Of a stretch of DNA of 64,000 nucleotides, positions 1 through 12,188 are shown in pieces. Below the pieces are notes generated by a model. The model was not told the origin of the DNA. It saw nothing but the letters and a program-made list of their open reading frames with translations, and did not search any database. Source of the stretch: Siniperca chuatsi (Eukaryota; Chordata; Actinopteri; Centrarchiformes; Sinipercidae); NCBI RefSeq assembly GCF_020085105.1, contig NC_058048.1, positions 6,382,862-6,446,861 on the forward strand, given 5' to 3'. The translations under genes were made by a program, and so were the position numbers. The first letter of the stretch is position 1, and each line of letters opens with the position of its first letter.

Positions 1-1380
1 GAGGTTTCTCGTACCCATTTAAGTTGTGTAACGTTATAGCTGATATTAAATAATTGTTTCACACCTAGAATTAGCTATAAATAATTACGTAAACGTACCA
101 CAGAAAACCTGTGTATGTTTAAGTTATGTTAACGTGACTCACGTTACAATAGTTCGAGCAAAAAGTGCGCTTCACATCCAGGGTCGAGCTGCTGTCGTGT
201 ACTCCCTGCTGGACTTAGTCTAGGTGCAGTTTTAATGTAACGCTAACTTATGAGAAGCATGATGGTCAAGGATGGCTTTTTGTCATTTGTGTAGGGACAT
301 TTGACAGACACACATGACAAACTTTGAAATTTTCTTTGCTGTTGTTTTTGTAGCTTTTTTTTTTTTTTGGCATACATAACCTATCCAGGAGTCCCACATT
401 CTCGGCATATTGCACATCCACATAATGAACATCCAAATATTTACATCCATATATTTTAACACAATGTCAATTTTTATCATTTGGACGAATTTCCCGTAAC
501 TTTGCCACCAAAAATAGGCCATATTATGGGGTATTGTATCTTAATATAGCAATTTTATTGAAACTAATGATGACTGGTCGAACATATTATGCCCAACACT
601 ATCATTATCGGTACAGGGATTTCAAGTCAAGTCAAAAGGCCATTAAATTGCCAAGTTTTTGTCAGTGGAGTTTGGTTTGCCATAAAACAAACTGCGTCGA
701 TTTCACTGCGTTTTCCAAAGGTTGTGAGAACAATCTCAGAGATTTAACTGCAAATCTAATCAGCGAATAAGCCATGACGGCTATAACCCATAACCTAAAC
801 ATTTGCACAGTTCACACAATAAATCAAATAGATGGAATATTTCCCTCTAAGCAAGCAGGCCAGCAGGCATTCTGACTGGGTCTTTTGGCTACATTCATCT
901 GCTTCAGTGAGGGGTGCAGGCTGAATCATTTCCTAAAATGGTCTGAAAGATTTAATTTAGTCTAAAATTAAAATGAAAGACGTGCCCAGATTCAGTAGGC
1001 TGATTATGGTTAGACTGTAATATTTAGAAAGTGTGAGTAAGCGTTAGTCAGACCCTGCAGCAGTGGATGAACGGTTTGGTTGCCTAAGGACAAGCAAAGG
1101 TCCATGAGATAATTGTGGTTAACCGTGATGAGTCATATGGAGGGATATCCAACTCCCTTATAAGTGTTTTTAAGGAATGTCTATGGTTGTAGATTGATGT
1201 TTTCATAAATCTGTAGTTGTTCAGATGGTAGGTCTCATAATGAAGAAATATTGATGATGCTCAGAGTCAACAATTGATGCAACCAATACTCAGTGTGTTT
1301 ACTGGAGAACAAATCAACAGATGAGACTGGCATGGTTCTTATAAAATGCCTCTAAGATTCTGTTCTTTGTTCTTTACTAG
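1..1380. other. Upstream region / 5' intron of serpine2
   Basis: No coding sequence is recognisable here. The stretch is AT-rich and single-copy in appearance. A clear 3' splice site (TTCTTTACTAG) ends at 1380, so at least the last part is intron, and a non-coding first exon of serpine2 lies further upstream, in this stretch or outside the window. I could not place that exon or a promoter. Confidence 0.5.
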
Positions 1381-1397
1381 GTGCTGTGGAAAGTAAA

Positions 1398-4300
1398 ATG
1401 AAGCACCTCTCATTATTGTGCATGTATGCACTGGTGACCTTGTATGGCCATAAGGGTGTGCTGTCCCAGGCTCCCTCCTACGGTGAACGGGGCTCTGATC
1501 TTGGCATACAGGTATTTCAGCAAGTAGTCCGCTCAAAGCCCCTGGAAAATGTGGTGCTTTCACCCCACGGGGTAGCTTCCATCCTTGGGATGTTGCTTCC
1601 AGGAGCCCATGGAGAGACTCGGAAGCAGGTCCTCAATGCTCTCCGTTACAAGAAAAATGGTAAGGACTTTATCTTGCAATAGAAGTTCAGGCGCTAGCTG
1701 GAGTTGTACTGATAAACATTATTATGCAAATTGTGTCTCGGTATTAGAATTTGGTAAATTGACTGAAGTCACTGCTGCCAGATGAGCCTTCAAAGATTTT
1801 GGTTAACATTTTAGACCCTAAGCAATAATTGAGAAATAATTCAAAGTTTACTTGGTTTGCACAGGCCCGTACAAGATGTTGAAGAAGCTGCACAAGACCT
1901 TGACTGCTAAGTCCAACCAGGACGTTGTGATGATTACCAACGGCATGTTCAGCCAGGAGGGCTTCCCCATGGAGGAGGCCTTTGTAGACACCAACAAAGT
2001 CAACTTCCAATGTGAGAGCAGGAGCCTGGACTTCAGCAACTCCCATGGGGCAGCAGATGAAATCAATGAATGGGTCAAGAACAAGACCAAAGGTAGGAGT
2101 CATGGATGGATGTAGCAGCTGTTTACACAATTAAAAATATTCTCAAAGTGCCCTCATAAAGGCAGGTGTAAGCAGCAGATGTGAGTATGTATTTTGAGAC
2201 AGTTATGAAATTTGTTAAAAAAAAACCCTCATCGTTTCAGTCAGTTATGTATCAAAGTAGTATGTCTATTTCTTAAGTTTTGAGAGAAGAGAACTGAAAC
2301 TAAGAGACCCTTTATCACTTGTGAATTAAGTGCAAAATGGTTCATTGAGAATGATAAGATACAGATTTAACAGTTGTTGTGGTCTACCTGTTTAAGCCTT
2401 ATTCAGCTTACCTGCAAGTCTAGTTTATACTGTGTTCATAAAACAAAGGCACATATTAAAACTACCACTGAACTCTTTTGTCTTTTCACAGACCACAGTA
2501 TAAAGCCTCGACTTTGTGATGTGGTCAGTTTTCTACTGCGTAGCCTTTATATGATGCTGCATTATTACTTCTTCATCTGTGCTGAAGTGAATATGAAAGA
2601 GATGGAGGTTTTTATCAAACCTTTCTAATTGAATAATGTTTCCGTGTTGCATATTTATCCAGGTCACATCCCTAGCTTGATCAAAGCAGACATGCTAGAC
2701 TCGCCTCTGACCCGTCTGGTCACCGTCAACTCAATCTACTTCAAAGGCTTATGGAAGTCCCGCTTCCAGCCCGAGAACACCAAGATGAGGCCCTTCAACG
2801 CGGGCAACGGAAATGTATATAAAGTTCGAATGATGTCCCAACTATCTGTCTTTAACATCGGTGAGTGATGACGTGTGAGAGGTTTCCACTGATGGCCTGC
2901 TGTGTGAGACTAATCCTTTTGAATAATTTTAATGAGCGCAACTATTCAGTATAAATGATTTTGCTTTGATATCATTGACTTGCTTAAATACAGCCAATGT
3001 TTTAGATGCATCATGATGCTGAATACGAGATGTTCTTTATTATATTTCACCACCAAATGACATTTAAAGATATGTTGTGCCATTAGAAGGCTCTGCTGTA
3101 GATAGTTACAGTATTGGATTCAGACTGGTTGAAATTAATTAGGTTATCATTTTTATCAGTCGAGACAAGCCAAATACAATTACACTTAAACAATATGATA
3201 AATACAAATTTTTGATTATCTGTGTTTGCGTATCCAGAGGAAATGAATTCTAAAATGAATTATCAGGAATTGGATTGGTTGGTCAGATTTTTGAGGTATG
3301 TTTAGTCATACTGTATTACAGATCTGTTAGATACTGGATTAGTGGGTTTTTACATATAGTAGCATATAATGAATGCCAGACAGTAACTTAAAGTTAAAGG
3401 TGCCCTGTGGACTTTTCTTGGGAACAGTTAACAAAAATTCTGTTTACATTCAGTGTTTTCCACCAAAATGAATTGTGTGTATCTGAGGATATAATACAAA
3501 TACATTGAATGCATTTCCTTCCTTATAAATTCTTTAAATATGTCTAATCCTGTATTGTTTAAATCTATGTTTGCTAGCTTTGGGGGGGCGTGCAGGGGCA
3601 GGGGCTTGGATGCAGGGGCTTGGATGACCAGGCGAAAAATACGGAGTGGAGCTAAGTTGAATGAATATGATTTATGTAGGGAAATGAAAAAACAAGAGTT
3701 TGCTGATGCTACCATGCTGACCTGAATCCTTTCAATTTAATTCAACTTGGCTCCTTTTTTATTTGTTGCTGCCCTAATATTGTTAATGACTGATAGGAAT
3801 TCAGGCCGTTTACGTGTGGTGGGGAGACATGAACTTTTTTTCTGCTTCTGAAGGGGGCATGACAGAAAAAGTTTGACAACCACTGCTTTAACTCAACATT
3901 AAGTTGGAATACATTTCTTTGAGTGCATGTCTGGACTGTCTTGACATGGTTTAATCTTCACCAAATCAAGTTCGTACAAATAGGCCTATCAGCAGCTGCT
4001 ATACCATTCAGGTCTGCCAGCTTGATATACTGTAGATTTAATGATTAAGTTGTTTTAATTTAGTTTTTTTTTTAATGATGTAATCCCAGCCATTGCCAGT
4101 TGATGATTCATACGTCAGCTTGTGTTGAGTTGTAAGGGAATGCAGGCTTAGACATGCCACATCCGTAGGACATTATTTACTCCTGTGTGAAATAAAATGA
4201 TATACCGGTCAGTCATCTATATTTAGATGAGCTGTCAGAGTTGTGTCAGCATAGTGAGTGCTCTGGATAGATTCTCAGAGTGCTAGAGTTAAACTAAGGC

Positions 4301-7300
4301 CATGTTCAGCTGTGAGGCACGGATGTTTGTGTCTTTCTTCAGTATCTTGCAGTGTGTTGACTTTAGTGTACATAGTCTGTAACTTGTTGATTGGATTATT
4401 GTCCCCAAATTACTGCAGATAGGTCATTAAGAGAACAGCCCCACTTGGCTATGGCTTGATATACTAATACTGTTTTTATGAATGTAATGGGATTTACAAA
4501 TACTTGGCTTTATGACTTCAGAACATAATGTGCTGTGATTTAGTTTAATGGCCATATAAAGCATGAACAACTGTAGGGACTGTTAAATGGATCTTTGTGG
4601 TGTGAGACTGGTACTGCTGTGACTATTTAAGTTGAACTGTACATTTGTCATTCTTATTTTGCAGTTAAGTGCCTTACAAGATGGAAACGTTTTTTGTTTT
4701 GTTTTTTTTAAAGTCATAAGGACCCATACAGTCCAGCACACTGCCATCTCAAGCTTGAAGCTATATTAACAACAGCGGTCTAAAAACAGCATCCCTGTGT
4801 AAATATAAAGTCAGAATCTACAGTATATCACTGTTTTGCTACTCCCCCTTGCTGAATGATATAACAACATTGTTTCAACTAACAACCTGTTAGAGCGAGT
4901 CTTTTACATTTGCTATGATAAACATCTGCTGTCTGGTAGGTCTTTTCAGAGGAAGAATCTGTTTGTCATCAGGAAATTATGCATTTTCTGTTTCTAGTTT
5001 AAGACTAAATAAATATACTGAGCGACTAAAGCCATCACCGTCAGAGAGACAAAGAAAATAGCATCACCCACAGAAAGGTGAAGCTCTTCAACAGAAAATC
5101 CTGGCAAAATGCATAGTTGGACAGCATAAAAAACACTCTTACTTCTTTATGAACACACAAATAATGTGGCATTGTACAAGGCTTAAGTAAATCAGCTCAT
5201 GCAAGGAACAATAGGAATACAAAATACCAAAATCTACAGATTTATTACTGGGGGAAAATGGTCATTTCATTCCACTCTTCTTGCATCACAAGGAAGTGGA
5301 GATATGGGTTCTACTGTCTCTGAAAAACAAGAGAGAAGTGGTCTACGTTTTACACATTTGTGAATAGAAAACTTTCAAAGTAAAAGGAATTTTGTTCTGT
5401 AGTCAGATGTACAAGTAAGAGGAAGTGTCTTGGTTTCCAGTCAGTCATGCACATCTTCCCCAAAGGGTTAATAGATATAAGAAAGATATAGGAAGAAAAG
5501 AGATGAGTCATCTCTAAATCAGCGAATGTAAGGATGACTCAAGTTTCATCCTTACCATCACCCTGACCTTTGGAACTGTTGACCCTAAACCTCTTCTCTT
5601 CTGCCAGGCATGGCCACCACACCTCAGGGACTGAAATATAAGGTGATTGAGCTGCCCTATCACGGCAACACGATCAGCATGCTGATTGTTCTGCCCTCTG
5701 AAGAGGACACGCCTCTGTCCCGTGTTATCCCACACATCAGCACAGCCACAGTGCAGAGTTGGACCAAACTGATGCACATGAGAAAAGCCCGCCTGCTCAT
5801 CCCCAAGTAAGACCCACACATACAACAGTTGCTCTTAAAACTTCTTTGACTGAATGTGACCGTAACATTGTGTGCATGTTTGTGTTTGTGTCTGTAGGTT
5901 TACTGCTGATGAGGAGGTAGATTTGGAAGCCCCCCTTTCAGCACTGGGAATAACAGACATATTCAGTCAGAACAAAGCTGACTTCAGACACCTCAGTGAG
6001 TGAAAGCACAGTCAGTCCAAATCCAAAAGTGACGCAGTGCCTCAGAGTATTTACAACAGGTTTATTTGGATTCGAGGAAGGCCTGACAATATGAACACAT
6101 TGTTGGCTGTTTACTGCCAGAGCCAGTAAGAACTATGAATTGTGTCTAGCTGTCCAGTGTGAAAAACAGAATCACTCGTGTTCTCTTTCTTTCCTTCGTC
6201 TTCTCCCGGCATGATTGAATGAAAGGCTCTCTAATTGAAGTGCTCTAGTGCCATCATGTGGTGTAGTCTACAAAGGATTTAATAGGATTACTCCAGGAAA
6301 AACCAGGGGCTGTCTGACAGATGTGGATTTTTGCTCTACTGCTATCATGTGGTGTAATGTAGCAATCAGTTAATACCTTTATACTAAAACTTTTGAGTAG
6401 AGTTCATCAGTATTAGCTCTTATTATGTATTTTTGAAAAATGAGTGAAATGGCCAAACTGCAACTATTCCCCTTTATTATTATTGTTGTACAAGATGCCT
6501 CTTCTTTTGGCCTGTTTGTCCGGTTTCATCTTTATTTATGACATACGAGGTCCAGTTGCCGTCTTGACTAATAATGCACATAATCAGTTATTTCTTTGTG
6601 AGCTCTTTGTGATACAAGAGAAGATAAATACGCACATAAGGTTCAGTAAAGTGCTACATAACCTGCTGTCAGTAATGTAGGTCCATGTAGCACTGATGAT
6701 GCAGGATAACAGTCACCAAAACTGTCCAATTAATGAGTTAGCTGTCAGTCCCTACAACTTTGCGTTTACACATGTTTGTTCATTTGTCATAAGTCTGTGT
6801 CATCAAGGCAGCTTTGCATAATTTTCTTCCTTGGTCCAAATGAACTACAGGTGTGAAAGCACCCTAAAAGTCAGTCACCACCACAGGATTCTAAAATTCT
6901 CTATTGAAAGCCAATATGCTTTGTCATTTACATACCTGTGTGTAGTCCAATTAAAGCACTATTTGCATAGGCCTTTTAACAGAAGACATTTTGACATGTC
7001 GCAGTAGGAAAAGCACACGTGTAAATAATAAAATTAATGATGTTAATTTCATTTAAGCTACTTCAGTTTCGGGTCCTGATATTGTTCATGCTGACTCACT
7101 GTCATGGCTTACCCACCTGTGCTTTTCCTACTGCGACAAGTCAAAATGTCTGCTGTGAAAATTGCCTGTTTAACATTTCAGGCTAAAGGCTCTGCACTCC
7201 CATACAGGTGCTTCAAGTGTTGTGGCTGATTGGACCTCAGCTCATATGCAACAGTCCCGCCTTAACAGATGCAACAACACAGTGATGGCAAACATAAACA

Positions 7301-8269
7301 GAACCTGCAGGAGCTAGCATGGCTAGAATGCAACGACAGCAGTCTACACATTTATTAATTATACAGTGTTTTATTAAACATTTAAATGTCATTAACTTCT
7401 GTCATTTTCCTTGCACTCGCTACAGACAAGCAGCATCTCTTCTTCTCTGCTGCTTGTATTATTTTGTCGTGCAGTTATAAAACAAGAATATAAACAAACA
7501 ATATTTCCTGAATGTGAGGTCAATCCCATCCTGTCTCTCCAAGCAGCTGGACATTGGAGAGCCTCGCGATTTCGCTACCGGAAGCAAATGTGTCTTCAAG
7601 ATGTCAGTGAAGCAATGAGCTCTGATCAGGCTAAATAAGTGAAAACACCTGTGTGGGTGAACCATGGGCAAGTAGGGCCTTCAAGGATTTCTCATAAATA
7701 GTGTAGTTTTGTTCACTAATGCTAATATATTACTACACTGAAAATGTACACAAAGTAACTCCATCATACCCGTCATGTTGGATGTGGACAGCATTGGCTG
7801 ATCAATATCAGATCATTTAATAAATAGCAATGATGGCATGGCATATCCGTAAACTAACATATTGTGTGTGTCTGAAGCTAGAATGAACAGTTATTGTTTT
7901 CTCAGGTGCTGAACCTGTGCATGTATCCAAGGCACTCCAGAAAGCCAAAGTTGTGGTGAATGAAGATGGAACAAAAGCAGCAGCTGCCACTAGTGAGTAT
8001 TTGTACAGTGAGCCTTGTCTTGGACTTAAATGTTGAGCCAAACAGAAAGCTGTATGCTTAGTTGATTAGAATGTTCTATGTAACGGTTGATAATGCACTT
8101 AAAGTATAGTACATTCATAAGAGTAACCTATACTCCTTGGTTTTAGCTGCCATTTTGCTGGCTCGGTCCTCTCCACCTTGGGTTACAGTGGACAGACCTT
8201 TCCTCTTCCTCATCAGACATAACCCAACAGGTACAGTCTTCTATCTATCTATATATCTATATATATATA

Positions 8270-8308
<39 letters not shown>

Positions 8309-9102
8309 ATATATCTATATATCAAATATATATAATTACACACACACACTACCGTTCAAAAGTTTGGAATCACCTGTGATATTGATGTTTTTCTTCTTTC
8401 CTTCAATAATGGCTATTTTAACAGATAAAAACAGAATAATTATACACCAAATGTAGTATTTACATTTGAAGGAGTTTTATAATAATTAAATATTTAAAAC
8501 TTCCGTTTAGTCGATGTCGCCACAGTGTTGCATGACAAGGGAGAATACTGTCGTAACCATTATTTCCTCCCAAATGCTCTTTGATTTTGAATTTGTTTTC
8601 CATTCTAGAAATGCGTAAGTGACCATCGACCATTTTTGAACCACAACTGTGCGATTGGGCTCTAAATATTTTGGGAACCCGTTTTTCTTTGGGCCCTCTG
8701 CAGTCTACTCAGTGGTTAGACTGAATAGACTGCATAGGTTTAAACTGTGATTTGTCAGTCCATAGTATGTTCAGCTGCTATTCTGTGATCCACTTCCAAC
8801 CGTGCTAACCCTGGACTAAGTTTTAAGAATAGCTTTGCTAAAGCAACACGCCTGTTAATTCCAGCTTGTTAGAGGCATTATTGTGCACTTGACATTGAAA
8901 CAGGAACCTGTTCCTATTTAAATCTGCACCAATCATTTCACCATTATAAATATGGCAATTAATCACCAATGTTAGGCTTTGTGAAACCAGGTAACCTGAA
9001 GAAAGTGGTGTCTGAAGAAAGCGCTGCGTGACTGAGTTCTCCCTGTCTCTGTCTCTGTCCCCAGGTACCATTCTCTTTATGGGCCAGATCAACCAGCCTT
9101 GA
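1398..9102 (+). CDS. serpine2: Serpin E2 (glia-derived nexin, protease nexin-1)
   Basis: Coding exons: 1398-1659, 1865-2092, 2663-2860, 5608-5806, 5898-5995, 7906-7992, 8147-8230, 9065-9102. All introns are GT-AG and the phases close to 397 residues with stop TGA at 9100-9102; the human protein is about the same length. The family member is a secreted, heparin-binding inhibitor of thrombin, urokinase and plasmin. Seen: a hydrophobic signal peptide (about residues 1-23), the motif WKSRFQPENT, the shutter/breach strands, and the C-terminal RPFLFLIRHNPTG. The reactive-centre loop reads AATTAILLARSSPPW with P1 Arg364 and P1' Ser365, the same Arg-Ser bond as in mammals, and the hinge is alanine/threonine-rich, so an active inhibitor is predicted. 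The start is the ATG at 1398, 17 nt after a 3' splice site, so the 5' UTR begins in an upstream exon. SERPINE1 is less likely because of the loop sequence and the neighbours. Confidence 0.96.
6981..7153. repeat. Inverted repeat (hairpin) in serpine2 intron 5
   Basis: Left arm about 6985-7021 and right arm about 7114-7150 are reverse complements over about 37 nt with two mismatches. The arm core is TCGCAGTAGGAAAAGCAC. About 90 nt lie between the arms. It is probably part of a small TIR element. Confidence 0.7.
8241..8334. repeat. (TCTA)n/(TA)n microsatellite in serpine2 intron 7
   Basis: Interrupted runs of TCTA and TA starting 11 nt after the donor at 8231. It lies directly against the Tc1-like terminus that follows. 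Confidence 0.9.
8347..8800 (-). mobile_element. Degenerate Tc1/mariner-type transposon fragment
   Basis: The left edge, ACTACCGTTCAAAAGTTTGG, matches the terminal repeat typical of fish Tc1 elements. Reading the minus strand, 8742-8762 encodes WTDKSQF, the degraded form of the WTDESKF block that holds the first catalytic Asp of Tc1 transposases. Downstream translation is only loosely transposase-like and lacks a clear second Asp or the Glu. It lies inside serpine2 intron 7, antisense, and cannot be functional. The far terminal repeat was not found. Confidence 0.55.
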
Positions 9103-9188
9103 GCCCAGCCATCACTGGCCAGCCCCTGGTAGCATCATAGGCCAGCACAGGAAATGCTTCTACACTGCCATGCATGAACACACACTCT

Positions 9189-9191
<3 letters not shown>

Positions 9192-9228
<37 letters not shown>
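9192..9228. repeat. (CA)n microsatellite in serpine2 3' UTR
   Basis: Pure CA tract about 90 nt after the stop codon. Confidence 0.9.
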
Positions 9229-9232
<4 letters not shown>

Positions 9233-9659
9233 TGCTGTAGACTTATGTACATTGTGGACATATGTTATGTTTTAAATATTGCTTTTTATGTTACCCATTT
9301 TCTGTAATGCATAACATGCTTTATGAAATGTTTTGCAGACTAAATTTTCCAGCTGTTTTAATTTTTTGTATACTTCTTTTGGATTTATTACATTTTTAAA
9401 AGACTTTGAAAAAGGCTTTGAATGTCAGTTGTGTATTTTCTCAACTCTGGAGTAGGATAATCAGTTTGTTTATCATGTCAGTGTTTCAGTTTAAAAGTTC
9501 TCCATCTCAAGTCATGTCACTCCAGTCCATTCTAAGTTTCACTCCTAAGTTATGGCAATGTACATCACATCATGAATGACTTGCATTCAGCTACTTTACA
9601 ATAATTGTTTCCCTCACTGAGGAAGTCTTATGTTACCATACTTGCTTCATATTTGATCA

Positions 9660-9665
9660 AATAAA
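9660..9665 (+). terminator. Candidate poly(A) signal of serpine2
   Basis: AATAAA, 558 nt after the serpine2 stop codon, with a T-rich stretch following. It is the first canonical hexamer downstream of the stop that I found in this orientation. The 3' UTR before it carries a (CA)n tract at 9192-9228. Confidence 0.6.
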
Positions 9666-10959
9666 TACACATATTTATAACATCAATGATTTTGGCTTAC
9701 TTATTTTCGGTAATAGTATTTCTGACAAGGGAATGTTTGTTTACATGTGACATTCTATAGTGCTGTGTTTACATTTTCAATTATAACATGTTCAGCTACA
9801 GAAATTAGTGATAGAGCTTCTTAACAATTCATTCAAACTATTCAGCAACTATTAAAACATATCCATGTATTTTCTAAACCACTTACCCTGTTGAGGGTCG
9901 CTCATGGCTGGAGTTTATGTATACAGACAGACTAATATATACTGAATCAGAAGTTCTAATTGAGTTCCAAATTTAGAATTTGATTTTCTAGTTCTTAAAT
10001 ATCCAAGTTTTAGAAGGCAAATTTCATTTCTAAAATGTTTAAGTTAGAGTTTCTAGAGTTTTAAAATCTTAAGTTTCAATTCTATAATGTTATGGTTTTC
10101 TAACTTTGCAGTGTGTTTTCTAAATGCTGTACGTATTGTCAAATTGGTGAAGATGTTTTCTTAATTTGCTTGTGTTTTGTCTATTTGCATGTGTTTTCTT
10201 AAGTTGCAGAGAGTTGAGCTCTCAGGGCCACTGTAGGCCTGACCCACTTTTGATCCCTCTGGTTTAAAAAAAACAAAAACAAAAAAAACCTACACTTTTG
10301 TTTTTTCTAGAGGCCTCAGAGCCACAGAGATCATACGGCCAGTAGCAGGGGCCCACGTGGCATCTAGTAAGTAGCACGTTCAACAACTCCGTCCTTGGAG
10401 CAGACAATGGGATTGGTCACAAAATCACTTTTGTGTCCTGGATTTGTACATTAGGGGCCTTCCATGCCTTGGGGACGCATTTTGTTTATTTTTCCACTCC
10501 GTCAGGGACTTGCACATTCATCTAACGTATGTGTGCATGGACACGTACTGAAATAGTGTGCTTTAACCTTGTACCTGTATGAAAAGAAGATATAGTCTAT
10601 GCTAAACATTGGGGGAGAGGGAGGCACAATGCAAATACCACCTAGAATTTTAAAATAGTAATATAATATTATATATAATATTAATAAAGTAATAATAATA
10701 AAAATGACAGTCATAGGAATAATAATGACAATAATAGTAACAGAGCCAATAAAAACAGCTGTAGTAGCAGTTGTCGAGCAGGAACACGGGGGCAGCAGGT
10801 GGCTCACAACCACAGATCCAGACTCTGCAGCTCCGGAGGCAGAAATACCTGCTGAAAGCGACAGAAGGAGGGAGGAGAGAAACGAGAAAGCACAGAACTA
10901 CGGGAGAAAAGATGTCGAGTTAATAACATGTAATAATGGGATAAAAATGCATACAGATG
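9666..10959. other. serpine2-wdfy1 intergenic region, proximal part
   Basis: No gene seen. At about 9860-9915 (minus sense) is a short decayed copy of the fish dispersed repeat whose usual end reads like CTGGAGCC...GATAAGCGG...ATGGATGG. Human has MRPL44 between these two genes; nothing resembling it is present here. Confidence 0.5.
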
Positions 10960-11630
10960 GAGAGGGAGAGAAGAAGAGAGGAAAGAGGTGCATCATGGGA
11001 AGTCTCCCGGCAGTCTAGGCCTATAGCAGCATAACTAAGGGATGGTTCAGGACTCACCTGAGCCAGCCCTAACTATAAGCATCATCAAAGAGGAGAGTCT
11101 AAAGTCTACTCTTAAATGTGGAGATGGTGTCTGCCTCCCGAACCCAAACTGGGATCTGATTCCACAGGAGAGGAGCTTGATAACTGAAGGCTCTGGCTCC
11201 CATTCTACTTTTGGAGACTCTAGAAACCACAAGTAAGCCTGCATCCTGGGAGTGCAGTGTTCTAGTCGGGTAATAAGGTATTATGAGATCTTTAAGATAC
11301 GATGGTGCCTGACCATTACGAGCTTTGTAGGTGAGGAGAAGGATTTTAAATTCTATTTTGGATTTTACAGGGAGCCAGTGCGAAGAAGCTAATATTGGAG
11401 AAATATGATCTCTTTTCCTAGTTCTTGTCAGTACACGTGCTGCTGCATTCCGGATCAACTGGAGAGTCTTAAGGGTTTTATTGGGGCAGCGGGATAATAA
11501 GGAATTGCAATAGTCCAACCTAGATGTAACAAATGCATGCACTAGTTTTTCGCCATCATTTTGAGACAAGATGTGCCTGATTTTTTCAATGTTACGTAGG
11601 TGAAAGAAGGCAGTCCTTGAAGATAAATCC
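10960..11630 (-). mobile_element. Non-LTR retrotransposon (LINE) 3' fragment, copy 1
   Basis: The minus strand at 11569-11099 encodes 156 residues of the C-terminal reverse-transcriptase region of a fish jockey/Rex-type LINE: SRLDYCNSLL, AARVLTRTRKRDHI, SSHWLPVKSKIEFKIL, and APLLWNQIPV near the end. Only this 3' end is present, so it is a 5'-truncated dead copy. It is related to the fragment at 14.3-14.9 kb but clearly divergent from it. It lies upstream of wdfy1. Confidence 0.8.
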
Positions 11631-11640
11631 TAATCAAAGA

Positions 11641-11728
11641 TAAATATATATGTGTATATATACATATATATGTGTGTGTATGTATATATATATTTATATA
11701 TATATGTGTGTGTGTGTGTACAAATATG
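11641..11728. repeat. (TA)n/(TG)n simple repeat
   Basis: Mixed TA and TG runs just past the 5' edge (in element sense) of the LINE fragment. Confidence 0.85.
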
Positions 11729-11794
11729 TGTTTATACGTATTCATTCATATATGTTTGTATGAAGAGTGGCCCTCAGACAGTTCAGGTGGCTCA

Positions 11795-12188
11795 TTAAAG
11801 GTCCAGTGTGTAGGATTTAGTGGCATCTAGAGGTTTTTGAAATTGTAGTTTGCAACGTTTGAATACCACTCGCCTCACCCTCCCCTTCCATGCGAGTAGG
11901 AAAAACTACGGTGTCCGTCAAAAACGCAAACAGCCTTATCTAGAGCTAGTGATTGGTTTGTCCGTTCTGGGCTACTGTAGAAACATGGCGGTGCAACATG
12001 GCGACCTCCGTGGAAGGGGCCCCGCTCCCTATGTAGCTAAAAACGGCTTATTCTAAGGTAATGAAAACACAACGATTCTTATTTCCAGGTGATTATACAC
12101 TAAGGAAAACATACTAATACTAATATACTAATATTATATTCCATTTCTGCCAATAGCTCCTGCTAAATGTTACACACTGGTCCTTTAA
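11795..12188 (+). mobile_element. TTAA-flanked non-autonomous DNA transposon, copy A
   Basis: The ends are TTAAAGGTCCAGTGTGTAG and, inverted, ACACACTGGTCCTTTAA, about 394 bp apart. The whole body aligns along its length with the reverse complement of the copy at 51636-52009. No transposase frame is present; the longest open stretch is part of the repeat. A terminal TTAA on both sides could be the target duplication (piggyBac-like) or part of the inverted repeat with a TA duplication. Confidence 0.8.

Noticed and set aside
1744..2130. Minus-strand open frame of 128 codons across serpine2 exon 2
   Set aside because: It is the complement of a well-supported coding exon and has no recognisable motif.
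11850..12056. 68-codon open frame resembling a small protein
   Set aside because: It lies inside a TIR element and the matching copy at 51.7-51.9 kb does not keep the frame.
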